A stretch of 64,000 nucleotides of DNA from Fuerstiella sp. (GTDB taxonomy: Bacteria > Planctomycetota > Planctomycetia > Planctomycetales > Planctomycetaceae), in contig JAKVAZ010000003.1 of NCBI GenBank assembly GCA_022447225.1, positions 146,003-210,002 of the forward strand, written 5' to 3'. The first letter of the stretch is position 1. The number at the start of each line of letters is the position of its first letter. The position numbers and the translations under genes were made by a program. Positions 46,098 through 56,095 of this stretch are shown here, piece by piece. Below the pieces are notes generated by a model. That model was not told the origin of the DNA and ran no database searches. It worked only from the letters and a program-made list of their open reading frames with translations.

Positions 46098-46877
46098 ATG
46101 GCTCCTCGACTGATAGACACTCACTGTCACCTGGACGCAGAAACGTTTCAGCACGAACGGGACGCTGTCATCGCACGTGCTGTCGAGGGGGATGTCAGTC
46201 ATCTGCTCACGATCGGGATTGATCAAGGCACCAGTCAGGCAGCAGTTGCGATCGCTGAACAATACGAATGCGTATCTGCTGTTGTCGGAATTCAGCCTAA
46301 CTATGTTCACGAAGTCAAACCCGACGACTGGGAATCTATTTTGTCGCTGATTGACCACCCAAAGGTTGTTGGTGTGGGTGAAACCGGTCTCGATAAATAC
46401 TGGGATCATGCTCCACTTGATCTCCAGAGGGAATATTTTCATCGTCACATTCGGTTGTCCAGAGAACGGAAACTGCCGTTCGTGGTTCACTGTCGGGAGG
46501 CAGAATCTGATGTGCTGGATGTCCTGAGAACTGAAGCCGAACACGGTTCGTTACACGGTGTGATGCATTCATTTTGTGGCGATGCTGAAACCGCAGCAGA
46601 ATGTGTGGAACTCGGAATGCATGTTTCATTTTCCGGCATGACGACGTTTCGAAAAAACGAAAAACTTCGAGCCGTGGCGTCAACGGTTCCACTGGACCGG
46701 ATTCTGGTTGAAACGGATGCGCCTTACCTCGCACCTCACCCCAACCGTAGCAAACGTAATGAGCCGGCCTGGGTACGGCTCACAGCCGAATGTCTCGCAC
46801 AGGTTTACGGAATCAGTGACCAGGAATTCGCCAACACAACAACACGCAATGCTGAAATCCTGTTCGGACTTCGGTAG
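46098..46877 (+). CDS. tatD: TatD-family metal-dependent deoxyribonuclease
   Basis: A 259-residue amidohydrolase-fold nuclease, cytoplasmic, acting as a 3'-5' exonuclease in family members. Metal-binding LIDTHCHLD opens the chain. GVGETGLD, VVHCREAE, GVMHSFCGDAETA and ILVETDAPYL supply the remaining ligands in the usual order. The length is normal. It is the second gene after the GT-C-like gene with a 10-base gap, so the two are probably co-transcribed. Confidence 0.95.
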   Translation: MAPRLIDTHCHLDAETFQHERDAVIARAVEGDVSHLLTIGIDQGTSQAAVAIAEQYECVSAVVGIQPNYVHEVKPDDWESILSLIDHPKVVGVGETGLDKYWDHAPLDLQREYFHRHIRLSRERKLPFVVHCREAESDVLDVLRTEAEHGSLHGVMHSFCGDAETAAECVELGMHVSFSGMTTFRKNEKLRAVASTVPLDRILVETDAPYLAPHPNRSKRNEPAWVRLTAECLAQVYGISDQEFANTTTRNAEILFGLR

Positions 46878-47018
46878 GACGAAAATTTGTCCCGGTGTCA
46901 CTCACCGGCACCCGGGGCTACGTCTGTCGCCAGCCATGTTTCTTTGCGGCTTCTGTTAGGCGGCTTCCGGCGACACGATAGTGATGAGCTGTTAATAATC
47001 AGGGATTGGTCTGTCCGC

Positions 47019-49598
47019 CTACATCTGCCGGTCGTCACGGTCCTGTACGGAATCACTCATCGTGACGGACTTTTGCTGTGACTCGAATCTCTGAATACCC
47101 GCCGCCAGAAAACTGCGAAAGTCCTCTTTGCTGACAACACCGGTTGTGCTCGACAGTACTGTTCTGCCATTCGGGGACAGGACAACATAGGTAGGCATTG
47201 CAGCGCCTCCTGTCAGTTGCTCACAGAGTTGCAGGTTCTGATCCAGAATCCTGTCTGCTTCGGCGACATCGGCAACCGTTGGGACTTCATCAAGGTACAA
47301 CTGTGCCCTGGGAACGGTTGCCAGCAAATCCAGAATCTCGGCCTGGTTGAGCACGCTTTTTTCCATCGTTCGGCAGTTGATACAGTTGACACCGGTAAAA
47401 TCGATGAACAGTGGACGCGAACGAGCGCGTGCGACGGCCACGCCGTCATCGACTTCCAGCGCATAGGCAAGCCCATCGTGCGACAACCAGTTGCGAGATC
47501 GAGCCAGTTCTGAAAACTGGTCGTTAATCACATCACGTTCAAACCGAGGTGGCGCAAACCCTTCCAACTGCTTCCAAACCCAGCCTTCTGGCGGCCTGGC
47601 GCTGAACAGACCTACGCAGATCAACAATCCCAGTCCAATGCTGCTCATGGCCCACAGTCCGCCGATTGGCGAGATTCCCTCGGTGGGTGTGTCCTTTGAA
47701 AATCGGAATACGCCTAGTAGATACAGTCCGGTTACAAATGCCAGAGTTGCCCACAGCACCATTGCTGTTGAGAAATCCAGGAATTCGGGGGTTGCATCTC
47801 CACTGAAGCCGATATCCGCCACACTCAGAAATTTTACCACAAAAGCCAGCTCAATCAGTCCCGCAGTGCATTTCACCTTCTGCATCCATCCGCCGCTTTT
47901 GGGCAGTCGGGCCAACAACCCCGGAAACAGTGCCAGAAAGAAAAATGGCGATGCGAATGCAGTGGAAAACGCCAGCATTCCAAGCGTGGGCCACACAATG
48001 TCACCCTGAGAAGCCCAAACCAGGACATTAGCGACAAAAGCAGCCGTGCAGGTAAACGATACCAGCGTGAATGTGAGTGACATGAACAGCACGCCGGCGA
48101 GGCCGCCCCGTCCTTCACGCTGTGAAGACCAGCTGAGCATCGAGGCAGGGACGCGCAACTCAAACACGCCCATCAACATCAGGGCGAACGCCACAAACAC
48201 GATCGCAAACAGTAGGTTAAGCCATGGCCCATTTGCGAGTTCTGTCATCTTTTGGGGGCCAAACACAATGGAAACAAACACTCCGATTACGGTGAATGAA
48301 CCAACAATGCCCAGGCAATAGATCACAGCAAGCAGTTTCGTGTTTCCTTTACCGGACTCGCCCTGCTTGAGGAAGAATGCCACTGTGACCGGAATCATCG
48401 GAAACACGCAGGGGGTCAACAGGGCAACGAATCCGGCTCCGACAGCGGCCAGCAGAAACATCAGCAGTCCCTGCTGCTTAGCATCTGCCGCAACACCGAC
48501 ACTTGTTGGCGCCGGATTTTCTGCGTCAGCATTGGTCTCTAACGGTGAAGCTGTGGCGGTTCTTTCGCCTCCCAGCTGTACAGCAAACGCAGCTGTTCCG
48601 GGTTGGAGACATTGTGTGTCACTACAGACCTGACCTTCGATTGTTCCGGCAATGACTGCATTTGCACGTGTAACGATAAAGCGCCGGCTCCAGGTGACCG
48701 TTTGTTCATGAACTTCAAGCGATCCGCCCAGCGGGTTTTCAAGCAACTCCGGAACGGCCTGGGTGGTGAAGTTATCTTCTATGCTTTGTAGTCCGGTTGA
48801 TTCCAGCACACTGATAACCGTTGGTAATCCTCCGAGTATTTCAGAGGACATCGTTACGGAATACGTGTGCCATCCTTTGGCCATGTCGGCCCGAACGTAA
48901 AGTGTGACTTCGTCTCCCGGTTCCGCATTATGTGGCTCCAGCGATACCGTATAGTTGATTGTTCCGGCGCCCGATGATTCGTCGTTCAGTGTCACTGTGG
49001 TGCCGGACGGGTAATCAGTCTGCATACTTCCGGCGTCAGTGTCGATGGTGGCCATGGATTCATCAGCCACCAGTTCTGCTGCGAACTCCGGAACAGGCCG
49101 CAGCAGGATGCAGACCCCGCCGTCACCTTCGTTGTCTTCAGTACAGATCTGTCCCGCGATATTTCCTGTCATTCGCAGGGTGCCGGATAACGGAGTTTTC
49201 GAGATGAACTGTCGAGACCACGTCACGGAATCGGTGAATTTCTCAACGTCACCGGCAAAATCTTTACTGTATTTGCGGTTCGGTGGATGATCCGGGGTAA
49301 AGGCCTGTTGTTTGGGCTGTAAACCTGCGGTTTCCGTGAGTGTGATCCGCGTTTTTTGACCCTTTGGAGTTGTGGTGGAATAAATGTAGAAGTCCGCGGG
49401 AGGGGTTGCTGTTACCTGCAGTTCAACGGTTCGGGCATCCAGCTGAATCAGTTGGGCAGACAGGTCAATGGAATTGACCTGCTGTACCGTACCGAACAGG
49501 GAGCCACTGCTGAGCGATCCGTCGATGTCAATCTGTCCAAAAGCGGATCCGGACACAAAAACAGTGGTGAACAGAACAAGAGTCAAACGAAACAGCAT
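47019..49598 (-). CDS. DsbD-like thiol-disulfide interchange protein
   Basis: An 859-residue protein that moves reducing power across the membrane. After a signal peptide it has two tandem DsbD N-terminal (alpha) domains (residues ~25-365), each with a disulfide-type core. The transmembrane core has CVFPMIPVTVAFFLKQG and TLVSFTCTAAFVANVL, holding the two redox cysteines. The C-terminal thioredoxin-like domain has FIDFTGVNCINCRTM (Cys-x-x-Cys). AGGA seven bases before ATG 49598 fits the start. The two N-terminal domains are more than the usual one. Confidence 0.92.
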   Translation of the reverse strand: MLFRLTLVLFTTVFVSGSAFGQIDIDGSLSSGSLFGTVQQVNSIDLSAQLIQLDARTVELQVTATPPADFYIYSTTTPKGQKTRITLTETAGLQPKQQAFTPDHPPNRKYSKDFAGDVEKFTDSVTWSRQFISKTPLSGTLRMTGNIAGQICTEDNEGDGGVCILLRPVPEFAAELVADESMATIDTDAGSMQTDYPSGTTVTLNDESSGAGTINYTVSLEPHNAEPGDEVTLYVRADMAKGWHTYSVTMSSEILGGLPTVISVLESTGLQSIEDNFTTQAVPELLENPLGGSLEVHEQTVTWSRRFIVTRANAVIAGTIEGQVCSDTQCLQPGTAAFAVQLGGERTATASPLETNADAENPAPTSVGVAADAKQQGLLMFLLAAVGAGFVALLTPCVFPMIPVTVAFFLKQGESGKGNTKLLAVIYCLGIVGSFTVIGVFVSIVFGPQKMTELANGPWLNLLFAIVFVAFALMLMGVFELRVPASMLSWSSQREGRGGLAGVLFMSLTFTLVSFTCTAAFVANVLVWASQGDIVWPTLGMLAFSTAFASPFFFLALFPGLLARLPKSGGWMQKVKCTAGLIELAFVVKFLSVADIGFSGDATPEFLDFSTAMVLWATLAFVTGLYLLGVFRFSKDTPTEGISPIGGLWAMSSIGLGLLICVGLFSARPPEGWVWKQLEGFAPPRFERDVINDQFSELARSRNWLSHDGLAYALEVDDGVAVARARSRPLFIDFTGVNCINCRTMEKSVLNQAEILDLLATVPRAQLYLDEVPTVADVAEADRILDQNLQLCEQLTGGAAMPTYVVLSPNGRTVLSSTTGVVSKEDFRSFLAAGIQRFESQQKSVTMSDSVQDRDDRQM

Positions 49599-49894
49599 TG
49601 ATCGATCCTGCGCTGATCAGATGAAACGGTTGCTGCGCAACGTGCATTGGAATAAGGCACAGCTGCGCGGCCATGAATTGAGTGTCGTACGTCCGGATTT
49701 GACGTTGAAAGCCTTAAGTTTCATACAGCAGGCCAAGGGAGGCCGTATAGGAACATCACCGATCGCCCCTTGTTCTTCAGCGTCTGGGTTCCGGTCAACC
49801 GTACGCAATTGTCTTCAACGGTCGGTTAAAAGTCGATACCGAAGGCAAACAGAAACGTCATGTGTTTTTCGCCTCAGTTTACAAAGGATGCGGC

Positions 49895-50623
49895 ATGAGC
49901 CGAATTGAGACACCAAAACCCATCGCCGGTTATCAGAGTTGGAGACATCTGGTGTTTTTGCACTGGCGTGTACCCTCGAAAATGCTGCGGGAACAGTTAC
50001 CGAACGGACTTGAACCGGAAACGTTTGATGGTTCGTCATGGCTGGCCCTGGTTCCGTTTGCGATGGAACGTGTTCGTCCCTGGTGGGCGCCGCCACTACC
50101 GGGCATCTCCTGGTTTCTGGAGACAAACGTTCGGACATATGTACGTCACGAAAGCGGTGTGACCGGAGTATGGTTTTTCAGTCTGGACGCCAACAGCCGC
50201 CTCGCTGTTCGGACGGCTCGTACATTCTGGAACCTTAATTACCTGAGCAGTCGGATGACGCTGAAAACGGGCCCCTCGTCCAACGTATTCAAATATACCG
50301 GAAGACGCAGGATGTTTCCGGAAAGTGTTTACGATCTTGGTGTTGAGCTCACAGGTACTGAGTACCGTGCGGCAAATGAGGGTTCGTTAGAGCAGTTTTT
50401 GCTTGAAAGGTATACGCTGGTAACTCAGTCAGCCGGTGGTCGTTTTCTGACAGCAGAAGTGGCGCACCGTCCGTACGAATTCGTGCCGGTGAATATCCTG
50501 CACTGCCGTGAAACCTATTTGTCAGAAGTGTGTAGACACAGTGATGATTACGGTCCACCGGACCATGCGGTCTACAGCCCCGGCGTCGATGTCCGGGTCT
50601 CGAGGCTGGAGCCGATTGAATAG
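49895..50623 (+). CDS. DUF2071-family protein
   Basis: A 242-residue protein matching the DUF2071/YqjF family: YQSWRHLVFLHWRVPSKML near the start, LVPFAMERVRPWWAPPLPG and ETNVRTYVRHESG, a YgaV-like ligand-binding barrel of unknown role. RMFPESVYDL and RFLTAEVAHRPYEFVPV follow. Family known, function not. AAAGGA eight bases before ATG 49895 supports the start. Confidence 0.85.
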   Translation: MSRIETPKPIAGYQSWRHLVFLHWRVPSKMLREQLPNGLEPETFDGSSWLALVPFAMERVRPWWAPPLPGISWFLETNVRTYVRHESGVTGVWFFSLDANSRLAVRTARTFWNLNYLSSRMTLKTGPSSNVFKYTGRRRMFPESVYDLGVELTGTEYRAANEGSLEQFLLERYTLVTQSAGGRFLTAEVAHRPYEFVPVNILHCRETYLSEVCRHSDDYGPPDHAVYSPGVDVRVSRLEPIE

Positions 50624-50626
50624 AAA

Positions 50627-50655
50627 ACGGCACAGGCAATGATTGTCGGTGCCGT
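50627..50655. terminator. Short hairpin between convergent genes
   Basis: ACGGCAC at 50627-50633 pairs with GTGCCGT at 50649-50655 around a 15-base loop. It lies between the convergent ends of the DUF2071 gene and tadC. Possible bidirectional stop signal, without a T-run. Confidence 0.35.
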
Positions 50656-50692
50656 CACCGCATCTGACGCGTATGGTGCGATTTCTGCGGCT

Positions 50693-51616
50693 TCATTTGT
50701 TGACAAGGTTTTCCATCAACTGGATGCCCGCGGGACCGACCAGTACCACAAAGATTCCTGGAAAGATGAACAGAACCAGGGGAAAGATCATCTTGACTGC
50801 TGTTGCCTGAGCTTTTTCTTCTGCCATTTGACGCCGCTTGACTCTCATGCTGTCGGATTGAACCCGAAGTGCATGTGCGATTGAAGAACCGAATTTGTCG
50901 GCCTGGATCAAAATAGCAGCCAGGGCCCGCATGTCATCCACACCTGTACGGATTCCGAGGTCGCGCAGCACCTGTCGGCGAGATTTTCCCATTTGCAGCT
51001 GCATGTTGGCAGTACTGAGTTCCTGACAGACTTCCGGGGCTCCGCTCTCCAGTTCCTGAGATACTCTGCGCATTCCGGCGTCCAGTCCGAGTCCGGCTTC
51101 GACGCAGACCACCAGAAGGTCCAGCGCATCCGGAAGCTGCAGAAATATTTTCGTCTGTCGCGACATCCTCATCAGCGTCAGGATTAATTCCGGCACATAA
51201 AAACCAAGACCAGCACCAACGATCCATGCCATCCATGAATTATTTTCCAGGCTGGCGATACCGTAAATACCACCGATCATCAGCCCCGGTACCAGTGAGG
51301 CCATCTTGATTGCCAGGAAGTTTCTCGGTGCATTTTCATTGTTGTATCCCGCATTTGCCAGGCGGATCTTCAGCTTGCTTTGATGTTTTTCGTCACCGGA
51401 ATCGAGTGCTTTCGACAGAGCGGGAGCAGCCTTGTCGATAATGTGATTCATGGGGCCATTGGCAGCAGCCGGTCCGCGACGTAACCGGGGATCCTGCATT
51501 TCCTTCAGACGCTGTTCAGTCCGGGAACTATTCCTGGTGAACATAGTGAGAACTGCCCAGACCGCGCATGTTGCTGTGGTGAAAACAGCAATCGGTATAA
51601 TGACTTCGGAATTCAT
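50693..51616 (-). CDS. tadC: TadC-type type II/IV secretion inner-membrane protein
   Basis: A 307-residue type II secretion F-domain protein of the Tad (tight adherence) system. Hydrophobic segments at the N-terminus, centre (WMAWIVGAGLGFYVPEL) and C-terminus (MIFPLVLFIFPGIFVVLVG) flank the T2SSF domain with QLPDALDLLVVCVEAGLGLD. It probably pairs with TadB as the platform that the TadA ATPase drives. ATG 51616 is chosen. Last gene of the tadA-tadB-tadC set. Confidence 0.9.
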   Translation of the reverse strand: MNSEVIIPIAVFTTATCAVWAVLTMFTRNSSRTEQRLKEMQDPRLRRGPAAANGPMNHIIDKAAPALSKALDSGDEKHQSKLKIRLANAGYNNENAPRNFLAIKMASLVPGLMIGGIYGIASLENNSWMAWIVGAGLGFYVPELILTLMRMSRQTKIFLQLPDALDLLVVCVEAGLGLDAGMRRVSQELESGAPEVCQELSTANMQLQMGKSRRQVLRDLGIRTGVDDMRALAAILIQADKFGSSIAHALRVQSDSMRVKRRQMAEEKAQATAVKMIFPLVLFIFPGIFVVLVGPAGIQLMENLVNK

Positions 51617-51674
51617 GACACGCGTCCGGTTTAGTCCCATGGTTGAAAAGGAACAGGAAGGCTCAGTCTCTTCA

Positions 51675-52634
51675 TCAGACTTTAATGTCGCAGATTTTGC
51701 GGATAACGAAGGCGCCCAGGATCTGCAGAATGATGGCTCCTGTCATCATCTTTCGTCCGTCTTCGTGTTCGAAAAGGACCATCACGTAGTCCGGGTTGAG
51801 GTAATAAACGGCCATAAACAGCACCGGTGGCAGGGCCATCAGCACGATGCCGCTGATTCGTCCTTCTCCGGTCAGAGCCTTAACCTGTCCAAGAATTTTG
51901 AATCGTTCACGTACCAGGCCGCTGATCTTGCTGAGAATTTCGGCAAGATCACCTCCGGACTGTCTTTGGATCGCCACCGCAGTCACAAAGAACTGCAGAT
52001 CCACGTTAGGAATTCGGTCCAGCATGTTGAGAAGAGCTTTATCAAGCGGGATTCCGAGATTCTGCTCTTCGTAACAATTGTGAAACTCGGTCGAAATGGG
52101 AGCCGGCATTTCAGTTGCGACCACACTCAGTCCGGAGGCCAGACTGTGACCCGACCGGAGGGCACGTGACATGAGATCCAGTGCGTCCGGTAACTGTTTT
52201 TCGAAGCGTTTGAATCGCTGAGATCGGTTAAAGGCCAGCCAGCCCCACGGAATCGCGAAGCCCAGTATTCCTCCAACCGGATACAGGGCAACCGGGGCTC
52301 GGGCGATCATCGTCATACATATTCCCAGTGCGGCTGTCCCGGTACAGACACCAAGGAACTGTTCGATTTTTAAGGGGGAATCAGCCTGTTGAAAGAACAA
52401 GGGGAGCCGATTAAATCGTTTAGTCAGCGAACTCATCATCCCGGTGGCCGCGCCGAATCTGTCCTGTACCAGTTCATCAACAATTCCCGCGCCCGCGGCA
52501 TCCCCGCCGGTAAACGCCGCCAGACGTTTTTCTGTCGTTGACGTTGTTTGTCCTGAAATCAACGTCCCGATACCCACGACGAGAGCAACAACGCCCAGGA
52601 ATGACGCGATCAGTATTATCACGATAGGTTCCAT
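51675..52634 (-). CDS. tadB: TadB-type secretion inner-membrane protein
   Basis: A 319-residue T2SSF-domain protein with an N-terminal helix (PIVIILIASFLGVVALVVGIG), two central helices and a C-terminal one. The conserved core has QLPDALDLMSRALRSGHSL and FVTAVAIQRQSGGDLAEIL. TadB and TadC together form the membrane platform for Tad pilus or fimbria assembly. It lies 73 bases after tadA and 58 before tadC, so the three form one operon. Confidence 0.92.
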   Translation of the reverse strand: MEPIVIILIASFLGVVALVVGIGTLISGQTTSTTEKRLAAFTGGDAAGAGIVDELVQDRFGAATGMMSSLTKRFNRLPLFFQQADSPLKIEQFLGVCTGTAALGICMTMIARAPVALYPVGGILGFAIPWGWLAFNRSQRFKRFEKQLPDALDLMSRALRSGHSLASGLSVVATEMPAPISTEFHNCYEEQNLGIPLDKALLNMLDRIPNVDLQFFVTAVAIQRQSGGDLAEILSKISGLVRERFKILGQVKALTGEGRISGIVLMALPPVLFMAVYYLNPDYVMVLFEHEDGRKMMTGAIILQILGAFVIRKICDIKV

Positions 52635-52707
52635 GACGAAGTGTCTCCTGTATGGTTTTCAGCAACAGAGAAACCGAGCCGTTATTAAGCTCAGTGAACC
52701 GAACCGA

Positions 52708-54018
52708 TCAGTTCGACCGCAGTGTACGCTGCTGGAAGATACTTGGCGGGAGTCGCACTCCGGTAGCCTCCAGGTGTTCGATACACTTGGGTCGTACGCC
52801 TGTGGCTTCAAAGTGCCCCACAGCTTTCCCTTCAGGGTCAATCCCGTCCTGTATGAACTTGAAGATGTCCTGCATCACGAGCGTGTTCTGTTCCATTCCA
52901 ACAATCTCAGAAATAAAGGTGACTTTGCGAGCTCCACCCTGCAGCCGACTGGCCTGAATGATGAGGTTGACGGCAGATGAAATCTGCTTTCTGACAGCTG
53001 CCAGCGGAAGTTCTACTCCGCTCATGTTGATCAATGTCTCAATTCGGGATATTGCATCCCGCGGATTGTTTGCGTGAACAGTTGTCAGTGAACCGTCATG
53101 ACCGGTGTTCATGGCCTGGAGCATGTCGAGTGTTTCACCACCACGGCACTCACCGATGATGATCCGGTCCGGACGCATCCGCAGTGCGTTCTTGACCAGA
53201 TCCGTTGCAGTCACCGCGCCCTTGCCTTCAAGATTTGGTGGTCGGGTTTCAAGACGCAGTACATGATCCTGCTGAAGTTGCAGTTCGGCCGCGTCTTCAA
53301 TTGTGACAATGCGGTTTTCGTTCGAGATGAAACTTGAGAGCGTATTCAACAGCGTGGTTTTTCCGGATCCGGTTCCTCCACTGATGATCATATTCATGCG
53401 GGCTTTCATCGCTCCTTCCATGAACATCACCATTTCGGGTGTAAATGCTCCGAACTTCAACAGATCATCGAGAGTCAGTGGATTCGTTCCGAATCGGCGA
53501 ATTGTCAGGGACGGACCGTCCAGTGCCAGTGGCGGGATAATTGCGTTTAAACGAGATCCGTCCGGCAGACGTGCATCCACCATCGGAGATGTTTCATCGA
53601 CGCGACGACCAACTTTGGACACGATCCGGTCCAGAATCTGCAGCAGATGGTCGTTGTCCCGGAATGTCACATCCGACTTGATGATTCGACCGTTTTTTTC
53701 CAGGAACACGTGCCTGGGGCCGTTGATCATAATGTCGGCAACACCTTCTTCCTTAAGCAGGAGTTCCAGTGGACCGAATCCAAATGCTTCGTCGAGTACC
53801 TCTTCGACCAGGCGTTCGCGTTCGGCCCGGTTCAGCATGGGGTTTTCTGTGTCGCACAGATGCTCCACCACGACGCGAATTTCGCGACGCAGAGAATTGC
53901 CTTCGAGTTCGGAGATCCTGGTGAGGTCCAGTTTTTCTACCAGCTTACCATGAATGTGTGACTTGAGTTTCTCGAACTCATGTGGGTTGTTGCGTGCAGT
54001 GCCCGCCTGAATCACCAT
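52708..54018 (-). CDS. tadA: TadA/CpaF-type secretion ATPase
   Basis: A 436-residue hexameric motor ATPase. ATG 54018 is chosen because GGAG lies eight bases before it; the frame continues to 54147. The Walker A loop is [10 protein letters not shown] (213-222). [12 protein letters not shown] (Asp box), [14 protein letters not shown] (Walker B) and [13 protein letters not shown] (His box) follow. It powers Tad-type pilus assembly or secretion. No TadV, RcpA secretin, CpaB or Flp pilin gene is next to it in this window; upstream lies a plus-strand gene. Confidence 0.95.
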   Translation of the reverse strand: MVIQAGTARNNPHEFEKLKSHIHGKLVEKLDLTRISELEGNSLRREIRVVVEHLCDTENPMLNRAERERLVEEVLDEAFGFGPLELLLKEEGVADIMINGPRHVFLEKNGRIIKSDVTFRDNDHLLQILDRIVSKVGRRVDETSPMVDARLPDGSRLNAIIPPLALDGPSLTIRRFGTNPLTLDDLLKFGAFTPEMVMFMEGAMKARMNMIISGGTGSGKTTLLNTLSSFISNENRIVTIEDAAELQLQQDHVLRLETRPPNLEGKGAVTATDLVKNALRMRPDRIIIGECRGGETLDMLQAMNTGHDGSLTTVHANNPRDAISRIETLINMSGVELPLAAVRKQISSAVNLIIQASRLQGGARKVTFISEIVGMEQNTLVMQDIFKFIQDGIDPEGKAVGHFEATGVRPKCIEHLEATGVRLPPSIFQQRTLRSN

Positions 54019-54532
54019 TTCAGTGTCTCCAGTGATGATTATTCCGGTTATTGGCACATGTTCCGATGTCGACAGACGGAGGATCGGAACAATGCTCTTC
54101 TCTGAAGTTAGGTCACAGACAGGTTCGTGCAGCAGAGTTCCAGGCAAATGTTGTCAAATCGCAACAATCCTGCAGGTCAGGTAGGATCGGTCGCAGCATC
54201 TATCCCGATTTTCCGCCCGCTGACGGACCTGAAGAATACGTCTTGTTCAGACGACGTCAGTGATTTGAAACACTGAGCGAGTGTTACGTAACGTGGTGAC
54301 GTCGATTGCGTTTGACGTGCCTGTATTCCGCACTGAGGTCGCAGGGGCAGCCTGCTGACTGTTCAGGTTGTGGTTGACGTAAACGGTTTGGCTGTCGAAC
54401 CTGTTTTTCTGTTTTCAGCCTTATGCCGCAAAGGTAATGCCGGGGCCACCGGAATCTGTGAGACATGAGATGTAGACTTGTCTTTGGAGAGTCGTCGGAG
54501 TACACCTGCAGGTCTTTGATGGACATGAAGCA
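54019..54532. other. Divergent spacer, nothing supported
   Basis: Between the tad operon and glcD. It should contain the promoters of both. No protein-like small frame, and no pilin-like signal (a Flp-type prepilin would be about 60 codons) was found on either strand. Confidence 0.4.
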
Positions 54533-55996
54533 ATGGCAAATTTATCGCCTTCCGGCAACATTTCGGATGACCTTCTGCGTGAACTGGCACAGCACGTCGG
54601 TACGGACAGGCTTCTGAGTTCACAGGATGAACTGCTCGTCTACGAATGCGACGGATATGTCGTTGAGAAGAATGTTCCGGACGTGGTGGTGTTTCCGCAA
54701 TCTGCGGCAGAAATCCAGTCTGTCGTGAAGTCCTGCATCCGACACGGGATTCCTTTCGTTCCCCGCGGTGCAGGAACCAGTCTGGCGGGTGGATGTCTGC
54801 CCGTCGGTGGTGGCGTGATGATTTCACTCACGCGAATGAAAAAGATACTCGAAATCAATACACGGGACCGTTATGCCGTGGTTCAGCCCGGTCTGGTTAA
54901 TCTTAATCTGACTCGAGCTCTTGCAGGGACCGGGTTCCATTATGCTCCAGATCCGTCGAGCCAGGGGGCCTGCACCATTGGAGGGAACGTTGCCACGAAC
55001 AGCGGCGGCCCGCATACACTTAAGTATGGCGTGACTGTGAATCACGTCATCGGAGTGGAATTCGTTTCTCCGTCAGGTGAGCTGGTCCGGATTGGCGGTC
55101 CCTGCGGAAGTGGTGACGAATTCGATCTTCCCGGGCTGTTTGTTGGCAGTGAAGGAACATTCGGAATCGTGACGAGGGTCTGGGTCAAACTGACTCGTAA
55201 TCCCGAAGCCTGCAGAACCATGCTTGCCGTATTCGACAGTACGGATGAAACGTCGCAGGCAATCAGCAGTATCATTGGTGCAGGAATTGTTCCCGCCGCC
55301 CTGGAAATGATGGATCAGGGGATCATCGCAGCACTGGAAGAAGCCTTCGCATTCGGCTTTCCACTGGATGCCGCTGCAGTGCTGTTGATTGAGGTCGACG
55401 GTCTGGATGTGGCGCTCGATCAGGAAGCCGACACGATCATCACACTGTGCAAACAATGTGGAGCACGGGAAGTCCGTCTTTCACAAACGGAAGAAGAACG
55501 AGCACTGCTCTGGAAATGCAGAAAACAGGCTTTTGGAGCGATCGGTCGCCTTGCTCCCAGCTACTGCACCCAGGATGGCGTGGTGCCTCGCACCAAATTA
55601 CCACAAATTCTGAAATTTATTGATGATGTCGGAGAGCGTCACAATCTCAGTATCGTCAACGTATTTCATGCCGGTGATGGAAATCTGCACCCGATTCTGC
55701 TGTTTGATGAACGTGATCGTGAGCAGGTCCGACGCGTGATGGACGCCAGCGACGAAATCCTCGAAATGTGCATCGAACTGGGTGGGAGCGTTACCGGGGA
55801 ACATGGTATTGGAGTTGAAAAGATCAGCTTTATGAATCGTCTGTTCACGGAACAGGATCTTGATGTTATGGGTGACGTTCGTCGCGTGTTCAACCCGAAT
55901 GGAAATTGCAGTCCGGGTAAACTGCTGCCAACCGCCGGGGCCTGCGGAATGGAGCACATCCAACGTGAACATCCAGGACGTCGTGCCGCTATGTGA
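54533..55996 (+). CDS. glcD: Glycolate oxidase subunit GlcD
   Basis: A 487-residue FAD-linked oxidase, the catalytic subunit turning glycolate into glyoxylate. The FAD-binding-4 domain has VVFPQSAAEIQSVV and FVPRGAGTSLAGGCLPVGGG. CTIGGNVATNSGGPHTLKYG, FVGSEGTFGIVT and the C-terminal HAGDGNLHP and GSVTGEHGIGVEK blocks complete the family set. First gene of glcD-glcE-glcF. It would feed photorespiratory-type glyoxylate metabolism. Confidence 0.95.
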   Translation: MANLSPSGNISDDLLRELAQHVGTDRLLSSQDELLVYECDGYVVEKNVPDVVVFPQSAAEIQSVVKSCIRHGIPFVPRGAGTSLAGGCLPVGGGVMISLTRMKKILEINTRDRYAVVQPGLVNLNLTRALAGTGFHYAPDPSSQGACTIGGNVATNSGGPHTLKYGVTVNHVIGVEFVSPSGELVRIGGPCGSGDEFDLPGLFVGSEGTFGIVTRVWVKLTRNPEACRTMLAVFDSTDETSQAISSIIGAGIVPAALEMMDQGIIAALEEAFAFGFPLDAAAVLLIEVDGLDVALDQEADTIITLCKQCGAREVRLSQTEEERALLWKCRKQAFGAIGRLAPSYCTQDGVVPRTKLPQILKFIDDVGERHNLSIVNVFHAGDGNLHPILLFDERDREQVRRVMDASDEILEMCIELGGSVTGEHGIGVEKISFMNRLFTEQDLDVMGDVRRVFNPNGNCSPGKLLPTAGACGMEHIQREHPGRRAAM

Positions 55997-56095
55997 CAGG
56001 TTCCTGGGAAATGAAGTTGCTCAAACGCGTATTGAATCCACACAACCGGCCCCTTTCTTTGCCAGCCTGAACAGACGGACACAACAGACTGATTG

